A stretch of DNA of 40,675 nt from SAR92 bacterium BACL16 MAG-120619-bin48 (GCA_001438605.1 LIDE01000032.1:1-40675), one strand, 5' to 3'; counted from the first letter of the stretch, positions 1 to 9,475 are shown. Translations and numbers: made by a program. Notes: generated by a model from the letters alone, not told the origin.

Positions 1-543
1 CAGCAACCGATAAAGGGCATCGGGCGTGAAATGCAGCTCGTTGATATCGGAGCCGTAGCCGTTGTAATTGATATAGGTACCCAGCTTTTCCAGCAGTGCT
101 ACTTTGTCCGAGCTAAGATTGAGATTTTTTAACATTCCCTGCGCGGTGACACTAAGGTTGTCACCAAAGCAGCCCACAATCGCCCATTCTTTGTAGGCAC
201 CGCGGAGATAGTGGTTAATTAACACACTGGTGCAAACGTCGGGCGCTTCATTGATCAACGACTTGAGTGACGCAGAGGCGGGAACTTTCCCGGCAAAGTG
301 ATGATCAACGTAAAAGACTTGAGCGCCACAGGCTAAAACACGCTCCAAATCGTCGCGATTCTTATCCAGAGACACATCGAGCACAGTAATGCGATCACCG
401 GACTGCGGCTGAACTTTTTTTAACAGATCGATATCACGCTTAACGCCGGTCACGAGTTGCGCATCGCGCGGCTCGGCAAAGCGCAACTGCAACAGCGCAC
501 AAATGCCGTCGGCATCGCCATTAAACACATCAAAGTCAGCCAT
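1..543 (-). CDS. DHH-family phosphoesterase (partial, runs off left edge)
   Basis: My own translation of the minus strand from the ATG at 543 gives 181 codons with no stop before the window edge, so the C-terminus is missing. The N-terminus reads MADFDVFNGDADGICAL, which carries the DxDxDG-type metal-binding motif (NGDADG, residues 8-13) of DHH phosphoesterases. FYVDHHF near residue 80 holds the family's Asp-His-His motif. The family includes phosphodiesterases that hydrolyse nucleic acid ends or small nucleotides with Mn2+. No substrate can be assigned from this fragment, and whether a DHHA1 domain follows is unknown. It is the last visible gene of a minus-strand run behind the FMN protein gene, with a 93-bp gap, so co-transcription is possible but not shown. 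Confidence 0.8.
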   Translation of the reverse strand, partial: MADFDVFNGDADGICALLQLRFAEPRDAQLVTGVKRDIDLLKKVQPQSGDRITVLDVSLDKNRDDLERVLACGAQVFYVDHHFAGKVPASASLKSLINEAPDVCTSVLINHYLRGAYKEWAIVGCFGDNLSVTAQGMLKNLNLSSDKVALLEKLGTYINYNGYGSDINELHFTPDALYRLL

Positions 544-636
544 CTAGCCTCTCGCACAGGAAAAACGGCATTGTAGCTTATATTGAAGCGCGGGCAACGA
601 TCGACTCACTATTGACGCAGTGCGCCATCCCGCTTG

Positions 637-1578
637 CTAGCGGTCGCCATACTGGCGCCCTAAGTCCCTCATCACCCTGCTGAATTCGCTCATGGTTGTA
701 TCAATGATCTGTTGCGCCGTTAACACCTCGTCAATGCGTCCAACGACCTGCCCCGACAGTGGAATAGCCGCTTCCATATCACCGCCAAAATAGAGATGGC
801 CCAACTCAGCCATATGCTCCATGACATTGAACAGCCCCAGAGGTTCCAGCGCTGCTGTGCGCTGGGTTTTAAGAGCGCGCAACGCCGGACGGCCCTGTTG
901 ATTAAGAAACACTGTATCGGTTTCTGCGGCGCTGATAATTGCCTGCTTCCAATTGTCGTGCACAGGCGACTCGGCGCAGGCCAGCATCCGCGTACCCATC
1001 TGCACGCCCTCCGCGCCCATCGCAAACGCCGCAGCCATAGAGAGGCCATCGGAAATACCACCGGCGGCAATAATAGGGACATCACAGCGAGAGCGTATTA
1101 ATGGCAGCAGCACCATGGTCGAGACTGGGCTTGGATTTTTGAAACCGCCGCCCTCTCCTCCCTCAACCACTAACCCATCGACACCTGCGTCCAACGCTTT
1201 TAACGCCATCTCGAGGGTTGGCACCACATGAAACACAGTGATACCCGCCGCTTGGAAATCTTTCGTGCACACACTGGGGCTGCCCGATGATGTGGTGACA
1301 AACTTAATCCCCTGATCAATCACAAAATCAATAATATTGGTCCCGCGCACATAGGACAGGGCAACATTCATGGCAAACGGTTTATCCGTCATCTGGCGCA
1401 TCAGAGCCACTTCGCGCTTGATATTGTCCATTTCACCGGATGAGGTTTCAATAACACCAAGACCGCCGGCATTGCTTACCGCAGCAGCTAATTGCGCGCG
1501 CGCAATCCAACCCATCGGCGCTTGAATGATAGGGTATTGCGTACCCGTTAACTGGGTAATTCGATTATTAATAGACAT
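637..1578 (-). CDS. Nitronate monooxygenase / 2-nitropropane dioxygenase-like FMN protein
   Basis: 313 aa with the TIM-barrel pattern of the NMO/FabK-like FMN family: an N-terminal PIIQAPMGWIA segment, a glycine-rich GGEGGG phosphate-binding loop (about 140-145) and IIAAGGISDG with GAEGVQMGTR further on. Known family members oxidise alkyl nitronates or act as NAD(P)H:quinone or enoyl-ACP reductases. In classical NMOs the loop ends in a His that acts as catalytic base (GxEAGGH). Here the equivalent residue is Phe146 (GGEGGGF), so true nitronate oxidation is doubtful and the substrate is open. The gene begins 10 bp after the stop of the DsbA-like gene on the same strand, so the two probably share a transcript. 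Confidence 0.8.
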   Translation of the reverse strand: MSINNRITQLTGTQYPIIQAPMGWIARAQLAAAVSNAGGLGVIETSSGEMDNIKREVALMRQMTDKPFAMNVALSYVRGTNIIDFVIDQGIKFVTTSSGSPSVCTKDFQAAGITVFHVVPTLEMALKALDAGVDGLVVEGGEGGGFKNPSPVSTMVLLPLIRSRCDVPIIAAGGISDGLSMAAAFAMGAEGVQMGTRMLACAESPVHDNWKQAIISAAETDTVFLNQQGRPALRALKTQRTAALEPLGLFNVMEHMAELGHLYFGGDMEAAIPLSGQVVGRIDEVLTAQQIIDTTMSEFSRVMRDLGRQYGDR

Positions 1579-1588
1579 TGCCGGTTTC

Positions 1589-2905
1589 TCAATTTTCGGT
1601 GGTTAAATCATTGACGATAGCGCGTTCGATGCGATCAATTCTGTCTTGCCCAAAAACTTTCGTCTGACCATAAACCAGGCTAGGCACACCCCATAGATCA
1701 TGGCCATACAGCTCAGCAAGATTATCTTGCGCCCACAGTCGCCAGCGATCGTCTTGCAGCAATTGTTGAGCGTGGCGCCAATTCAAGCCAACCCGCTCAA
1801 CCAATTTACGCAGCCCTGCATCGGTATCAGAGCGAATACCCTCAGACCAGACCCCTCGCGCATAACTCTCTAAAAATGCTACGCCCACACCCTCTGATTG
1901 CGCGTAGCTGTACAGTGCATAACAGCGCTCCACACCCGCTCCCAATGGATCTGCCACATAGCCAAAGGGAATGCCGTGCTTATCAGCCTCGCGCTTGGCG
2001 TCTTTTATAAAATAAAAGCCCTTGGTTGCTGGAACCTGCATACGGCGCATCACCATGGGCAACACCGGTTTCACCTCCAGCACAACACCATAATGCTCCG
2101 CCAGTTGTCGCGCGCGCACCAAGCCAATATAAGAATAAGGACTGCGAATCGACCAGTAGAGCTCTATAGCGGAAGTGGCTTTAGCGCCCTCAGGTGAGGG
2201 CGCACTGCAAAAGCCCGTATAGGTTTTATTAAAATGAATCTCGGCGGTCGCCGTGCGGTGCGCACCCAAGTCGTTCAACCGACGCTCCAGATGCTCAAGA
2301 CGATCGACGCCCCAATACCATTCACCGCTGTAATGCAGAAGGGCTGAAAAAAAGTGCCCACTGTCTTTGAGCAGTTTCTCATTGGCCTGCAGATGGTGGT
2401 CATAGCACTGCCCATGATCAGTAATTCGCCTGTCGACTAGGGCATCGATCTGCGCAGCATCACCCTGCCAGTAGGCGTGAAAAAGCGGCAGCGCATGTTC
2501 CAAATAACCCGGCTGTAATTCCCAGTGAAGAAGTTGCGATGTCAGACGGCGATCGCGTTCAGGATCACATTGCGGCGGTTGCTCAGGAAACGGCAGGCTG
2601 TAAAGCTCGGCGAGGTGTCTGCAGTCAGCAAAAGCCGCTTTTTCCCAGAGCGCGGGGGCTGGGTACATGTCAGGTTGTAGATTCAGAATCGTGCGGAAAT
2701 CGTAATGCACAGGGTAGCGCTCAGCAAAAGCGGTGAGCACCTGTAGTAACAAATAGCTATGGGGGTCGTTGAGACGCAGATAAACCGTAATCGAGTGAGG
2801 GCTTTTACTTTTTTGGCGTTTCTTTTCTGCGGCGCCACGGCGCTTATCTCTGAGCCATTGACTCGTAATTAACTGCACAACACGGGGCTTGATTGGGTTC
2901 GACAT
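1589..2905 (-). CDS. Tandem DsbA / HCCA-isomerase-like thioredoxin-fold protein
   Basis: 438 aa containing two copies of the DsbA-like (2-hydroxychromene-2-carboxylate isomerase / GST-kappa type) fold. The first starts near residue 38 (VYLRLNDPHSYLLL) and the second near residue 247 (IELYWSIRSPYSYIGL), followed by the typical GIPFG and GVWSEG segments. Neither copy has a CXXC motif at the N-terminal active-site position, so it is not a disulfide oxidase. The second copy keeps the Ser-rich SxxSPYSY region of HCCA isomerases and kappa-class glutathione transferases. There is no signal peptide; the first 35 residues are basic, which suggests a cytoplasmic protein. First gene of a probable operon with the FMN protein. 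The family suggests glutathione-dependent isomerisation or conjugation, but the substrate is unknown. Confidence 0.78.
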   Translation of the reverse strand: MSNPIKPRVVQLITSQWLRDKRRGAAEKKRQKSKSPHSITVYLRLNDPHSYLLLQVLTAFAERYPVHYDFRTILNLQPDMYPAPALWEKAAFADCRHLAELYSLPFPEQPPQCDPERDRRLTSQLLHWELQPGYLEHALPLFHAYWQGDAAQIDALVDRRITDHGQCYDHHLQANEKLLKDSGHFFSALLHYSGEWYWGVDRLEHLERRLNDLGAHRTATAEIHFNKTYTGFCSAPSPEGAKATSAIELYWSIRSPYSYIGLVRARQLAEHYGVVLEVKPVLPMVMRRMQVPATKGFYFIKDAKREADKHGIPFGYVADPLGAGVERCYALYSYAQSEGVGVAFLESYARGVWSEGIRSDTDAGLRKLVERVGLNWRHAQQLLQDDRWRLWAQDNLAELYGHDLWGVPSLVYGQTKVFGQDRIDRIERAIVNDLTTEN

Positions 2906-3095
2906 AGCGCATTTGACTCCAGATTATGCCTTTTTCAGCGTCATTAAACTCTGTCTGTTGCTAACACTCTCTGCACAGTTTTTTTTCACTTAACTGGGGC
3001 TTTTAAGGCGAAAATATATTGACACACTTACTGCCACGATGTCACCCTTTGGCATCTAAATACCCTCTGAGACTTAAACAAAAGAGCCCTCTGTT

Positions 3096-4166
3096 ATGAA
3101 AAAGACCTCAATGGCTATTGTTGCCGCCCTCGTTTTCGCCGCGATTGCTTTTAGCCAGCAACAAAAAATAGTTCTTGCAGCAATGCCTACCCTGCTCGAT
3201 AAAAATATGTCGAGCGACACTACTGCAGAGTTCGAAGATGGCTTACATGTCGCGCTCTGCGGCGCAGGCGGCCCTATGCCTAGTGCCAATCGCTCTGGCG
3301 CATGCGTAGCGGTGATTGCAGGCAATCAATTTTTCGTTGTCGATGCAGGCACCAATGGCGCCAGAAATCTCGGCCGCATGCGCTATCCACAGGGGGAAAT
3401 AAGCGCGCTATTGCTCACGCACTTTCACTCCGATCATATTGATGGTCTGGGCGAACTGGCGATGCTGCGCTGGGTGTCGAAGAACAATACCAGTCCACTG
3501 CCGGTGTATGGTCCGGAGGGCGTCGCCGATGTTGTCAATGGTTTTAATATGGCCTACGGCCAAGACGCCGTGCATCGCAATGACCACCACGGCGATGCCG
3601 TTGCCCCACTGAGTGGCACTGGGATGGTTGCTCACAGTTTTGCCGTGCCCGCCAATGGCGATGCGATCACTGTCTTTGAGCGCGATGGCGTCAAAATTGA
3701 GATGTTCGCAGTTGATCATTCACCGATCAAGCCTGCCGTGGCCTATCTTTTTTCTTACAAAGGTAGAACAACCCTGATCTCTGGCGATACAACGAAATCA
3801 GCTGTCCTTGAAAAATTCTCAAACGGTGTTGATCTGCTGGTTCACGAGGCACTCTCAATCACGCTGGTTGATTTGATGGCCGAATCTGCCCAGCGCAGCG
3901 GCAATGATAAGCGCCAGAAAATATTCAACGACATTCTCGACTACCACACGACTCCTCGTGAAGCGGCTGAAATCGCGCGCGATGCCAAGGTCGGTCATCT
4001 CCTCTACTACCATATAGTGCCGCCGTTAATATTGCCGGGCATGGAGAGCGTCTGGCTTGGCGGTGCCGAAGAAATCTTTAGCGAGTACACCGTGGGAGAA
4101 GATGGCACCACTTTCTCAATGCCTGCCAACTCGGACAAAATCATTAAGCGCCGGTCTGGTTTATAG
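3096..4166 (+). CDS. Exported metallo-beta-lactamase-fold hydrolase
   Basis: 356 aa. The N-terminus is a hydrophobic signal sequence (MKKTSMAIVAALVFAAIAF), so the enzyme probably acts in the periplasm or is membrane-anchored. The MBL zinc motif HFHSDH lies at residues 109-114 (THFHSDHIDGLGEL). Downstream candidate ligands are AVDHS (near 208), LISGDTT (Asp near 230) and LLYYHIVPP (His near 309). The order and spacing resemble RNase Z / arylsulfatase-type MBL proteins rather than true beta-lactamases; secreted members of this group have poorly defined substrates. It reads toward the quinohemoprotein dehydrogenase but is separated by 235 bp, so the two are probably independent units. The start follows a weak AAAAGAG purine stretch; no strong Shine-Dalgarno is visible. 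Confidence 0.85.
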   Translation: MKKTSMAIVAALVFAAIAFSQQQKIVLAAMPTLLDKNMSSDTTAEFEDGLHVALCGAGGPMPSANRSGACVAVIAGNQFFVVDAGTNGARNLGRMRYPQGEISALLLTHFHSDHIDGLGELAMLRWVSKNNTSPLPVYGPEGVADVVNGFNMAYGQDAVHRNDHHGDAVAPLSGTGMVAHSFAVPANGDAITVFERDGVKIEMFAVDHSPIKPAVAYLFSYKGRTTLISGDTTKSAVLEKFSNGVDLLVHEALSITLVDLMAESAQRSGNDKRQKIFNDILDYHTTPREAAEIARDAKVGHLLYYHIVPPLILPGMESVWLGGAEEIFSEYTVGEDGTTFSMPANSDKIIKRRSGL

Positions 4167-4401
4167 CCAGATGTCTGCAGATCGGGCTCAGACGATCTTC
4201 CCCGATACGATGAATACGGTTGTGAAACCCTAGAGTCTCATTTGGCCGCGTCAACCACTACCCTGCAGTGACAAAGAGGGCTACTATATCGCGATAAGTA
4301 CAGGTGACGGCTAACAACGATAAGAGTACAACAATAAAAAGTATGACGGCGTGGCAGCATGAAAACGAGCCACCCAATCAATACGACTCAGGGGATCTTT
4401 T
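4167..4401. other. Intergenic spacer upstream of the quinohemoprotein gene
   Basis: 235 bp with no convincing gene. It contains a perfect 10-bp palindrome, TATCGCGATA, at 4287-4296, about 105 bp before the dehydrogenase start, which could be an operator. I see no clear -35/-10 pair and no U-tract terminator for the upstream hydrolase gene. The ribosome-binding site of the next gene (AGGGGA, about 6 nt before ATG 4402) lies at its right end. Confidence 0.4.
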
Positions 4402-6606
4402 ATGAAAACATTGCAATTCGCCGCATTGACACTCGCAGCAAGTTTTTCTGCGTTGCTGAGCGCGGCAACGACCGTTAACAACGACGCCATAACCAATCCT
4501 GGTTCTGAATGGTTGAGTTATGGCCGCGACTATACCGAACAGCGCTTTAGCCCGCTTGAGCAGGTAAATCGCGACAACGTTAACGAGCTTGATCTCGCCT
4601 GGTCGTTTAAATTCGAAACAGCACGCGGCATGGAGGCAACCCCTCTCGTGCACAACGGTGTAATTTATGTCAGCACCGGCTGGAGTCATGTCTATGCACT
4701 CGACGCCCGCAGCGGCGAGCAGCTCTGGCACTACGATGCGCAGGTGCCAAAAGCCAATCTGATTAAAATTTGTTGCGGCCCGGTGAACCGCGGCGTTGCT
4801 CTTTGGCACGATGAAGAGAGCGGCAGCCTACAAGTATTTGTCGGCGCACTCGACGGTCGTTTGATCGCACTGGATGCAGCAACTGGCGAGGAAAACTGGT
4901 CCGTGCAAAGCACGCCAACCGACGGCAACTACAGCATTACCGGTGCACCGCGAGTGTTTAAAGGCATGGTTATTATTGGCAACGGCGGCGCTGAACTCGG
5001 TGTTCGCGGATCTGTCACTGCCTATGATGTCAAAACCGGCGAGCAAAAATGGCGCTTCTACACAGTTCCCGGTGATCGCAATCAACCACAAGAAAGCCCT
5101 GCCCTCGAAGCAGCTCTGGAAACATGGAGTGGCGATTACTGGTATCAGGGTGGTGGCGGAGGTGGCACGGCATGGGACTCTCTTGTCTATGATCCGGAGT
5201 TAGATTTAATCTACATCGGCACCGGCAATGGGTCACCCTGGAATCGCAATATTCGCAGCCCCGGTGGCGGTGACAACCTTTATCTAAGCTCTATTGTCGC
5301 GCTCAAACCTGATACTGGCGAGTATGTTTGGCACTATCAAGTGACTCCCCGCGACAACTGGGACTACACTGCGACACAGCAACTGGTCCTGGCTGACCTC
5401 ACCATTGACGGTGTTGCGCGCAAAGTGATTATGCAAGCACCCAAGAATGGTTTCTTCTATGTGCTTGACCGCACAACCGGAGAGCTTCTCTCAGCAGACG
5501 CCTACGCCAAAGTCACCTGGGCTAGCCATGTCGATATGACAACAGGTCGCCCCGTGGAAACCAAATACGCTGATTACCAAGCCAATGGTGGCAGTTATAT
5601 TTGGCCTGCTCCCTACGGCGCTCATAACTGGCAGCCAATGTCCTACAGTCAAAAAACAGGGCTTATGTACATACCCGTTCAAAACGTCCCCACCTACTAT
5701 AAAGCCGAAGAGACGGTGGAATACCGCGTTGGCCGGTGGAATACGGGCGTTGATCTCAACGAAGCGCGCGACCCGAAAAGCTGGGTAGCGGCGCAAGCGT
5801 CCATGGATGCATTGGTCTACGGTGAACTGGTTGCCTGGGATCCGATTAAGAAACAACGCGCATGGAAAGTTCATCACAACAAACCCTCCAACGGCGGCAT
5901 CTTAAGCACAGCCGGCGATTTGGTATTTCAAGGTACTTGGGATGGCACCTTTGCCGCTTACGATGCCAACAACGGCGACAAGCTGTGGCAATATCAGTCA
6001 GACAGTGCCGTGCTGGCAGGTCCGATCAGCTACGAAATCGACGGTGAGCAGTATATTGCTGTCGCTCAGGGTAGCGGCGGCTCGCTGATGATAACCGTTG
6101 GCGATGAGTTAAAGAGCAACTTCGTCAATCAGAACAAGCTGCTGGTATTCAAGCGGGGGTCGTTCAACCAAACTCGCCCTGTTGCGGATCACAGCATGGC
6201 GACGATTTTGGCCCTTGGTCACGAAGCTAATAGCGACCCAGCAATCATCGCCAAAGGTGAGAAACTGTATGGCGACAACTGTGGCTGGTGCCACAGCCTG
6301 AGTGCAAAAAGCAACGGCATTTTGCCGAGCCTGCGCTACATGAGTGAACAGACCCATATCGACTTTGCCGGTATTGTTCTTGGCGGCGCATACTCGCACA
6401 AGGGCATGGTAGGGTTCTATGAGACTCTTGGGCCCGACGAATCAGAGGCAATTCACGCCTATTTGGATAGGCAGCAGCAGCGTCTACCCTCGATGGTTGA
6501 GATGTCGTTTCTGCAGAAAATCGAGTACTGGTTCAATTATGGGATGGCAAAGTTAGGCGAGAAATTCCCCGACCTACTCAATGCCACACGCGACTCAGTG
6601 ATGTAA
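4402..6606 (+). CDS. Quinohemoprotein alcohol dehydrogenase (PQQ + heme c, type II-like)
   Basis: 734 aa. A signal peptide (MKTLQFAALTLAASFSALLSA) directs it to the periplasm. An eight-bladed PQQ propeller follows (about 25-570) with W-motif repeats such as ALDARSGEQLW and ALDAATGEENW. The adjacent cysteines Cys124-Cys125 match the vicinal disulfide ring next to PQQ, and PRDNWDYTATQQ holds the catalytic Asp (Asp321). Two residues later is Thr323, not the extra Asp of lanthanide-dependent enzymes, so calcium is expected. A C-terminal cytochrome c domain has the CGWCH heme site at 627-631 and a candidate axial Met in KGMVGF. The PAPYGAHNWQPMS and APKNGFFYVLDR segments resemble the soluble Comamonas-type quinohemoprotein alcohol dehydrogenase. 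Such enzymes oxidise alcohols and pass electrons through heme c. A Shine-Dalgarno AGGGGA precedes ATG. No pqq genes are in the window. Confidence 0.93.
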   Translation: MKTLQFAALTLAASFSALLSAATTVNNDAITNPGSEWLSYGRDYTEQRFSPLEQVNRDNVNELDLAWSFKFETARGMEATPLVHNGVIYVSTGWSHVYALDARSGEQLWHYDAQVPKANLIKICCGPVNRGVALWHDEESGSLQVFVGALDGRLIALDAATGEENWSVQSTPTDGNYSITGAPRVFKGMVIIGNGGAELGVRGSVTAYDVKTGEQKWRFYTVPGDRNQPQESPALEAALETWSGDYWYQGGGGGGTAWDSLVYDPELDLIYIGTGNGSPWNRNIRSPGGGDNLYLSSIVALKPDTGEYVWHYQVTPRDNWDYTATQQLVLADLTIDGVARKVIMQAPKNGFFYVLDRTTGELLSADAYAKVTWASHVDMTTGRPVETKYADYQANGGSYIWPAPYGAHNWQPMSYSQKTGLMYIPVQNVPTYYKAEETVEYRVGRWNTGVDLNEARDPKSWVAAQASMDALVYGELVAWDPIKKQRAWKVHHNKPSNGGILSTAGDLVFQGTWDGTFAAYDANNGDKLWQYQSDSAVLAGPISYEIDGEQYIAVAQGSGGSLMITVGDELKSNFVNQNKLLVFKRGSFNQTRPVADHSMATILALGHEANSDPAIIAKGEKLYGDNCGWCHSLSAKSNGILPSLRYMSEQTHIDFAGIVLGGAYSHKGMVGFYETLGPDESEAIHAYLDRQQQRLPSMVEMSFLQKIEYWFNYGMAKLGEKFPDLLNATRDSVM

Positions 6607-6622
6607 GAAAAAGAGTGTTATC

Positions 6623-6661
6623 AAGCCGGTTCTATCGTTACTGATAGAACCGGTTTTTTTT
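6623..6661 (+). terminator. Rho-independent terminator of the quinohemoprotein gene
   Basis: An 11-bp perfect stem (CCGGTTCTATC at 6626-6636 with GATAGAACCGG at 6643-6653), a 6-nt loop and eight T (6654-6661), starting 20 nt after the stop codon. There is no T-tract in the opposite direction, so it serves only the plus strand. Confidence 0.93.
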
Positions 6662-6730
6662 GCCTGCTATTTGCGCTGATACCCGCTGAAGACTGTCGCT
6701 GCAGTGGAAAAGAACGACGCTGCGGGACGA

Positions 6731-7816
6731 TTAAATTGGCTTTAATCCGCTGTCCACATCCGCGTTTTGGCCGCGATGGCGCAAGTAGTGGTCCATCAGC
6801 GTAATAGCCAACATCGCCTCCGCAATCGGCACAGCGCGAATACCCACACAGGGATCGTGACGGCCGGTCGTAATCACTTCAATAGAATTGCCGAACTTAT
6901 CGATTGACTTCCCCGGAATACGCAAGCTCGATGTTGGTTTAAGGGCAAGATTGGCCACAATGTCTTGGCCCGATGAAATTCCGCCCAACACACCACCAGA
7001 ATTGTTCGATAGAAATCCCTGTGGCGAGAGCTCGTCGCGATGCTCGGTCCCCTTCTGGCTGACAACGGCAAAACCAGCGCCCAACTCAACACCTTTTACC
7101 GCATTGATACCCATCAAGGCATGCGCTATATCGGCATCCAAGCGATCAAAAATGGGCTCGCCGAGACCCACTGGAACATTTTTCGCCACGACGGTCACCT
7201 TAGCGCCAATCGAATTTCCCTCTTTGCTCAACGCTTGCATGTAGGTTTCAAGCTCGGCAATCTTGTCGGGATCTGGAAAGAAAAACGGATTATTTTCAAT
7301 GACATCGCGCTCGAAACGCTCCGCAGCGATCGGGCCAAGCTGCGACACATAACCAAAAATCTCAACACCGCAGCGCTCTTTAAGGTATTTTTTCGCAATG
7401 GCACCGGCCGCTACTCGCATGGCCGTCTCGCGCGCAGAGCTGCGCCCACCGCCGCGATAATCGCGGTCACCGTACTTTTGATGGTAGGTGTAGTCAGCAT
7501 GGGACGGCCTAAAAGCATCTTTGATATTGCTGTAGTCTTTCGATTTCTGATCAGTATTCTCAATGATCATACCAATCGATGCGCCAGTGGTTTTTCCTTC
7601 GAACACACCCGACAAAATTTTCACTTCATCATCTTCACGGCGCTGGGTCGTGTAGCGTGACTGCCCAGGCTTGCGGCGGTCGAGATCCGGCTGTAAATCA
7701 GCGGCGCTAATCTCTAGCCCTGGCGGACAGCCGTCTACGATACAACCAATCGCGAGGCCGTGGCTCTCGCCAAAGCTAGTGACTGCAAAGAGTTTTCCGA
7801 GGGTATTTCCAGACAT
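6731..7816 (-). CDS. aroC: Chorismate synthase
   Basis: 361 aa, the usual bacterial length. It converts 5-enolpyruvylshikimate-3-phosphate to chorismate, the last shikimate-pathway step, using reduced FMN in the cytoplasm. All three family signatures are present: [19 protein letters not shown] near the N-terminus, [14 protein letters not shown] with [11 protein letters not shown] in the middle (about 105-135), and [18 protein letters not shown] near the C-terminus. It starts [10 protein letters not shown], as in other gammaproteobacteria. It lies 52 bp downstream of prmB on the same strand, and prmB-aroC adjacency is common in this class, so the two are probably co-transcribed. The gene converges with the quinohemoprotein gene. 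Confidence 0.97.
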   Translation of the reverse strand: MSGNTLGKLFAVTSFGESHGLAIGCIVDGCPPGLEISAADLQPDLDRRKPGQSRYTTQRREDDEVKILSGVFEGKTTGASIGMIIENTDQKSKDYSNIKDAFRPSHADYTYHQKYGDRDYRGGGRSSARETAMRVAAGAIAKKYLKERCGVEIFGYVSQLGPIAAERFERDVIENNPFFFPDPDKIAELETYMQALSKEGNSIGAKVTVVAKNVPVGLGEPIFDRLDADIAHALMGINAVKGVELGAGFAVVSQKGTEHRDELSPQGFLSNNSGGVLGGISSGQDIVANLALKPTSSLRIPGKSIDKFGNSIEVITTGRHDPCVGIRAVPIAEAMLAITLMDHYLRHRGQNADVDSGLKPI

Positions 7817-7868
7817 GGCGAGCGGTTACCTTAATTGAGTGGCCTTAACGCGGCTAATTATACGTAAA

Positions 7869-8804
7869 TTATTCAAAAGATTCGCGGTGTTCAAGCAGTT
7901 GATCGCGAGTCAGCAGAAACACACCGCCATCGCCCTCGCTAAATTCGAGCCACAAAAATGGCACCGACGGAAACAGACGATCAAGTGCCTCGCCAGAATT
8001 GCCCACTTCAACAATCAACACGCCGTGCTCTGTCAGATAGTCATGAGCCTCACGAAGCAGCCGTCGAGTAAAGTCTAAACCGTCATTCCCCGACGCCAAG
8101 GCCAGCTCGGGCTCGTGAAAATACTCGTCTGGCATACTGGCATAATCATCGGCATCGACGTACGGCGGATTGCTGACAATGAGATCAAATTTTTGATCCG
8201 CTAAATTTTCAAACAGATCTGACTGCACCGCGCTGACACGCGCCGCTAGATCGTGTTGCTGAATATTCTGTTGTGCTACCTGCAACGCGTCAGCGCAGAT
8301 ATCACTGAGTACAACCTCAGCATTTTCAAAGGCGTAGGCGCAGGCGATGCCGATACAACCACTCCCGGTGCAGAGATCCAAAAGCCGCTGTGGCTCCGTA
8401 GAACACCAGGGATGAAAACCGCTCATGATGAGCTCAGCAATCGGCGAACGTGGAATAATCACCCGCTTATCGACAGCGAAAGGCAGTCCACAGAACCAAG
8501 CGCGCCCGGTGAGGTATGCGGCGGGTATGCGGTCGCGGATGCGCTGCTCGAAAAGCTGATGAATGGCTTTGCACTGAATGTCCGTAAGCTGTTGATTTAA
8601 CACCGAACGGTCTGCATCGGGCGGAAGGTCTAGGGCGTAAAAGACAAGGAAGACAGCTTCGTCCCATGCATTGTCAGTACCGTGGCCAAAATAGAGATCA
8701 CTGGTCTCGAAGAGCAACTGCCCTTCTGTGAGAATTTGCTCGACCGTTACTGGGTCTGTGTTTGTCGGGGTAGCTGGCATTTTTATTTGGTCTCCATGGG
8801 TCAC
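7869..8804 (-). CDS. prmB: Ribosomal protein L3 N5-glutamine methyltransferase
   Basis: 311 aa from a GTG at 8804. It is a SAM-dependent methyltransferase of the HemK/PrmB group that methylates a glutamine of ribosomal protein L3. Evidence is the SAM-binding [16 protein letters not shown] (about 141-156) and the NPPY motif at 212-215 ([11 protein letters not shown]), which binds the target glutamine. [12 protein letters not shown] distinguishes PrmB from PrmC, which typically has PRPETE here. The start is ambiguous: GTG 8804 has AGGGG 9 nt upstream, while an in-frame ATG at 8780 has GGAG 11 nt upstream; the latter would give 303 aa. Divergent from folE, followed by aroC. Confidence 0.94.
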   Translation of the reverse strand: MTHGDQIKMPATPTNTDPVTVEQILTEGQLLFETSDLYFGHGTDNAWDEAVFLVFYALDLPPDADRSVLNQQLTDIQCKAIHQLFEQRIRDRIPAAYLTGRAWFCGLPFAVDKRVIIPRSPIAELIMSGFHPWCSTEPQRLLDLCTGSGCIGIACAYAFENAEVVLSDICADALQVAQQNIQQHDLAARVSAVQSDLFENLADQKFDLIVSNPPYVDADDYASMPDEYFHEPELALASGNDGLDFTRRLLREAHDYLTEHGVLIVEVGNSGEALDRLFPSVPFLWLEFSEGDGGVFLLTRDQLLEHRESFE

Positions 8805-8897
8805 TTATTTTAACCCCTAAGCTGGCATTGATGGGCACTTTGTTACAAAATTGCCCCCGACAAAATATGAACGCACACATTAGCCGAGAATAACTGC

Positions 8898-9446
8898 ATG
8901 AAACAGTATTACGAAAAGATAATAGCAAGCACAGGTGAAGATATTCGCCGCCCCGGTCTTCTGGACACCCCCGAGCGTGCCGCAAAAGCATTTGAGTATC
9001 TAACCAGCGGCTACAACATGGACCTTAACGAGGTCATCAACGACGCACTGTTTCCGTCAGACTCCGAAGAGATGGTTATTGTTAAAGACATCGAGCTTTT
9101 CTCTCTGTGCGAACACCACTTGCTGCCCTTTATCGGCAAATGTCATGTGGCTTACATACCCAATGGTCAGGTGTTAGGGCTATCAAAGGTGGCACGGGTG
9201 GTGGATATGTTTTCACGCCGCTTGCAAATTCAAGAAGCACTGGCGCAGCAAATTGCGTCAACCATTCAAAAAGTCACCAATGCGACCGGCGTTGGTGTGA
9301 TTGTTGAAGCCAAGCATATGTGCATGATGATGCGCGGTGTTGAGAAGCAAAATTCGTCGATGAAGACCTCTGCCATGCTTGGCACCTTCCGCACTCACCA
9401 AGCGACTCGGACAGAATTTCTTGCGCTTTTGAGCAATAATATTTAA
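8898..9446 (+). CDS. folE: GTP cyclohydrolase I
   Basis: 182 aa. Catalyses GTP to 7,8-dihydroneopterin triphosphate, the entry to tetrahydrofolate (and possibly queuosine) synthesis. The zinc ligands are visible: Cys71 and His74 in LCEHHLLPF, and Cys142 in [10 protein letters not shown], with the same 71-residue separation as in the E. coli enzyme. [17 protein letters not shown] and the C-terminal [13 protein letters not shown] are also typical. It lacks the longer N-terminal arm of the 222-aa E. coli protein and matches the short form seen in pseudomonads. It stands alone: divergent from prmB and closed by a strong terminator. Confidence 0.97.
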   Translation: MKQYYEKIIASTGEDIRRPGLLDTPERAAKAFEYLTSGYNMDLNEVINDALFPSDSEEMVIVKDIELFSLCEHHLLPFIGKCHVAYIPNGQVLGLSKVARVVDMFSRRLQIQEALAQQIASTIQKVTNATGVGVIVEAKHMCMMMRGVEKQNSSMKTSAMLGTFRTHQATRTEFLALLSNNI

Positions 9447-9475
9447 GCCTGCACTCTCGGTTTAAAGCTGTTAGA

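Noticed and set aside
720-1231. Frames opposite or overlapping the FMN protein gene
   Set aside because: They are in other frames of a clearly conserved gene and look like arginine- or proline-rich shadows.
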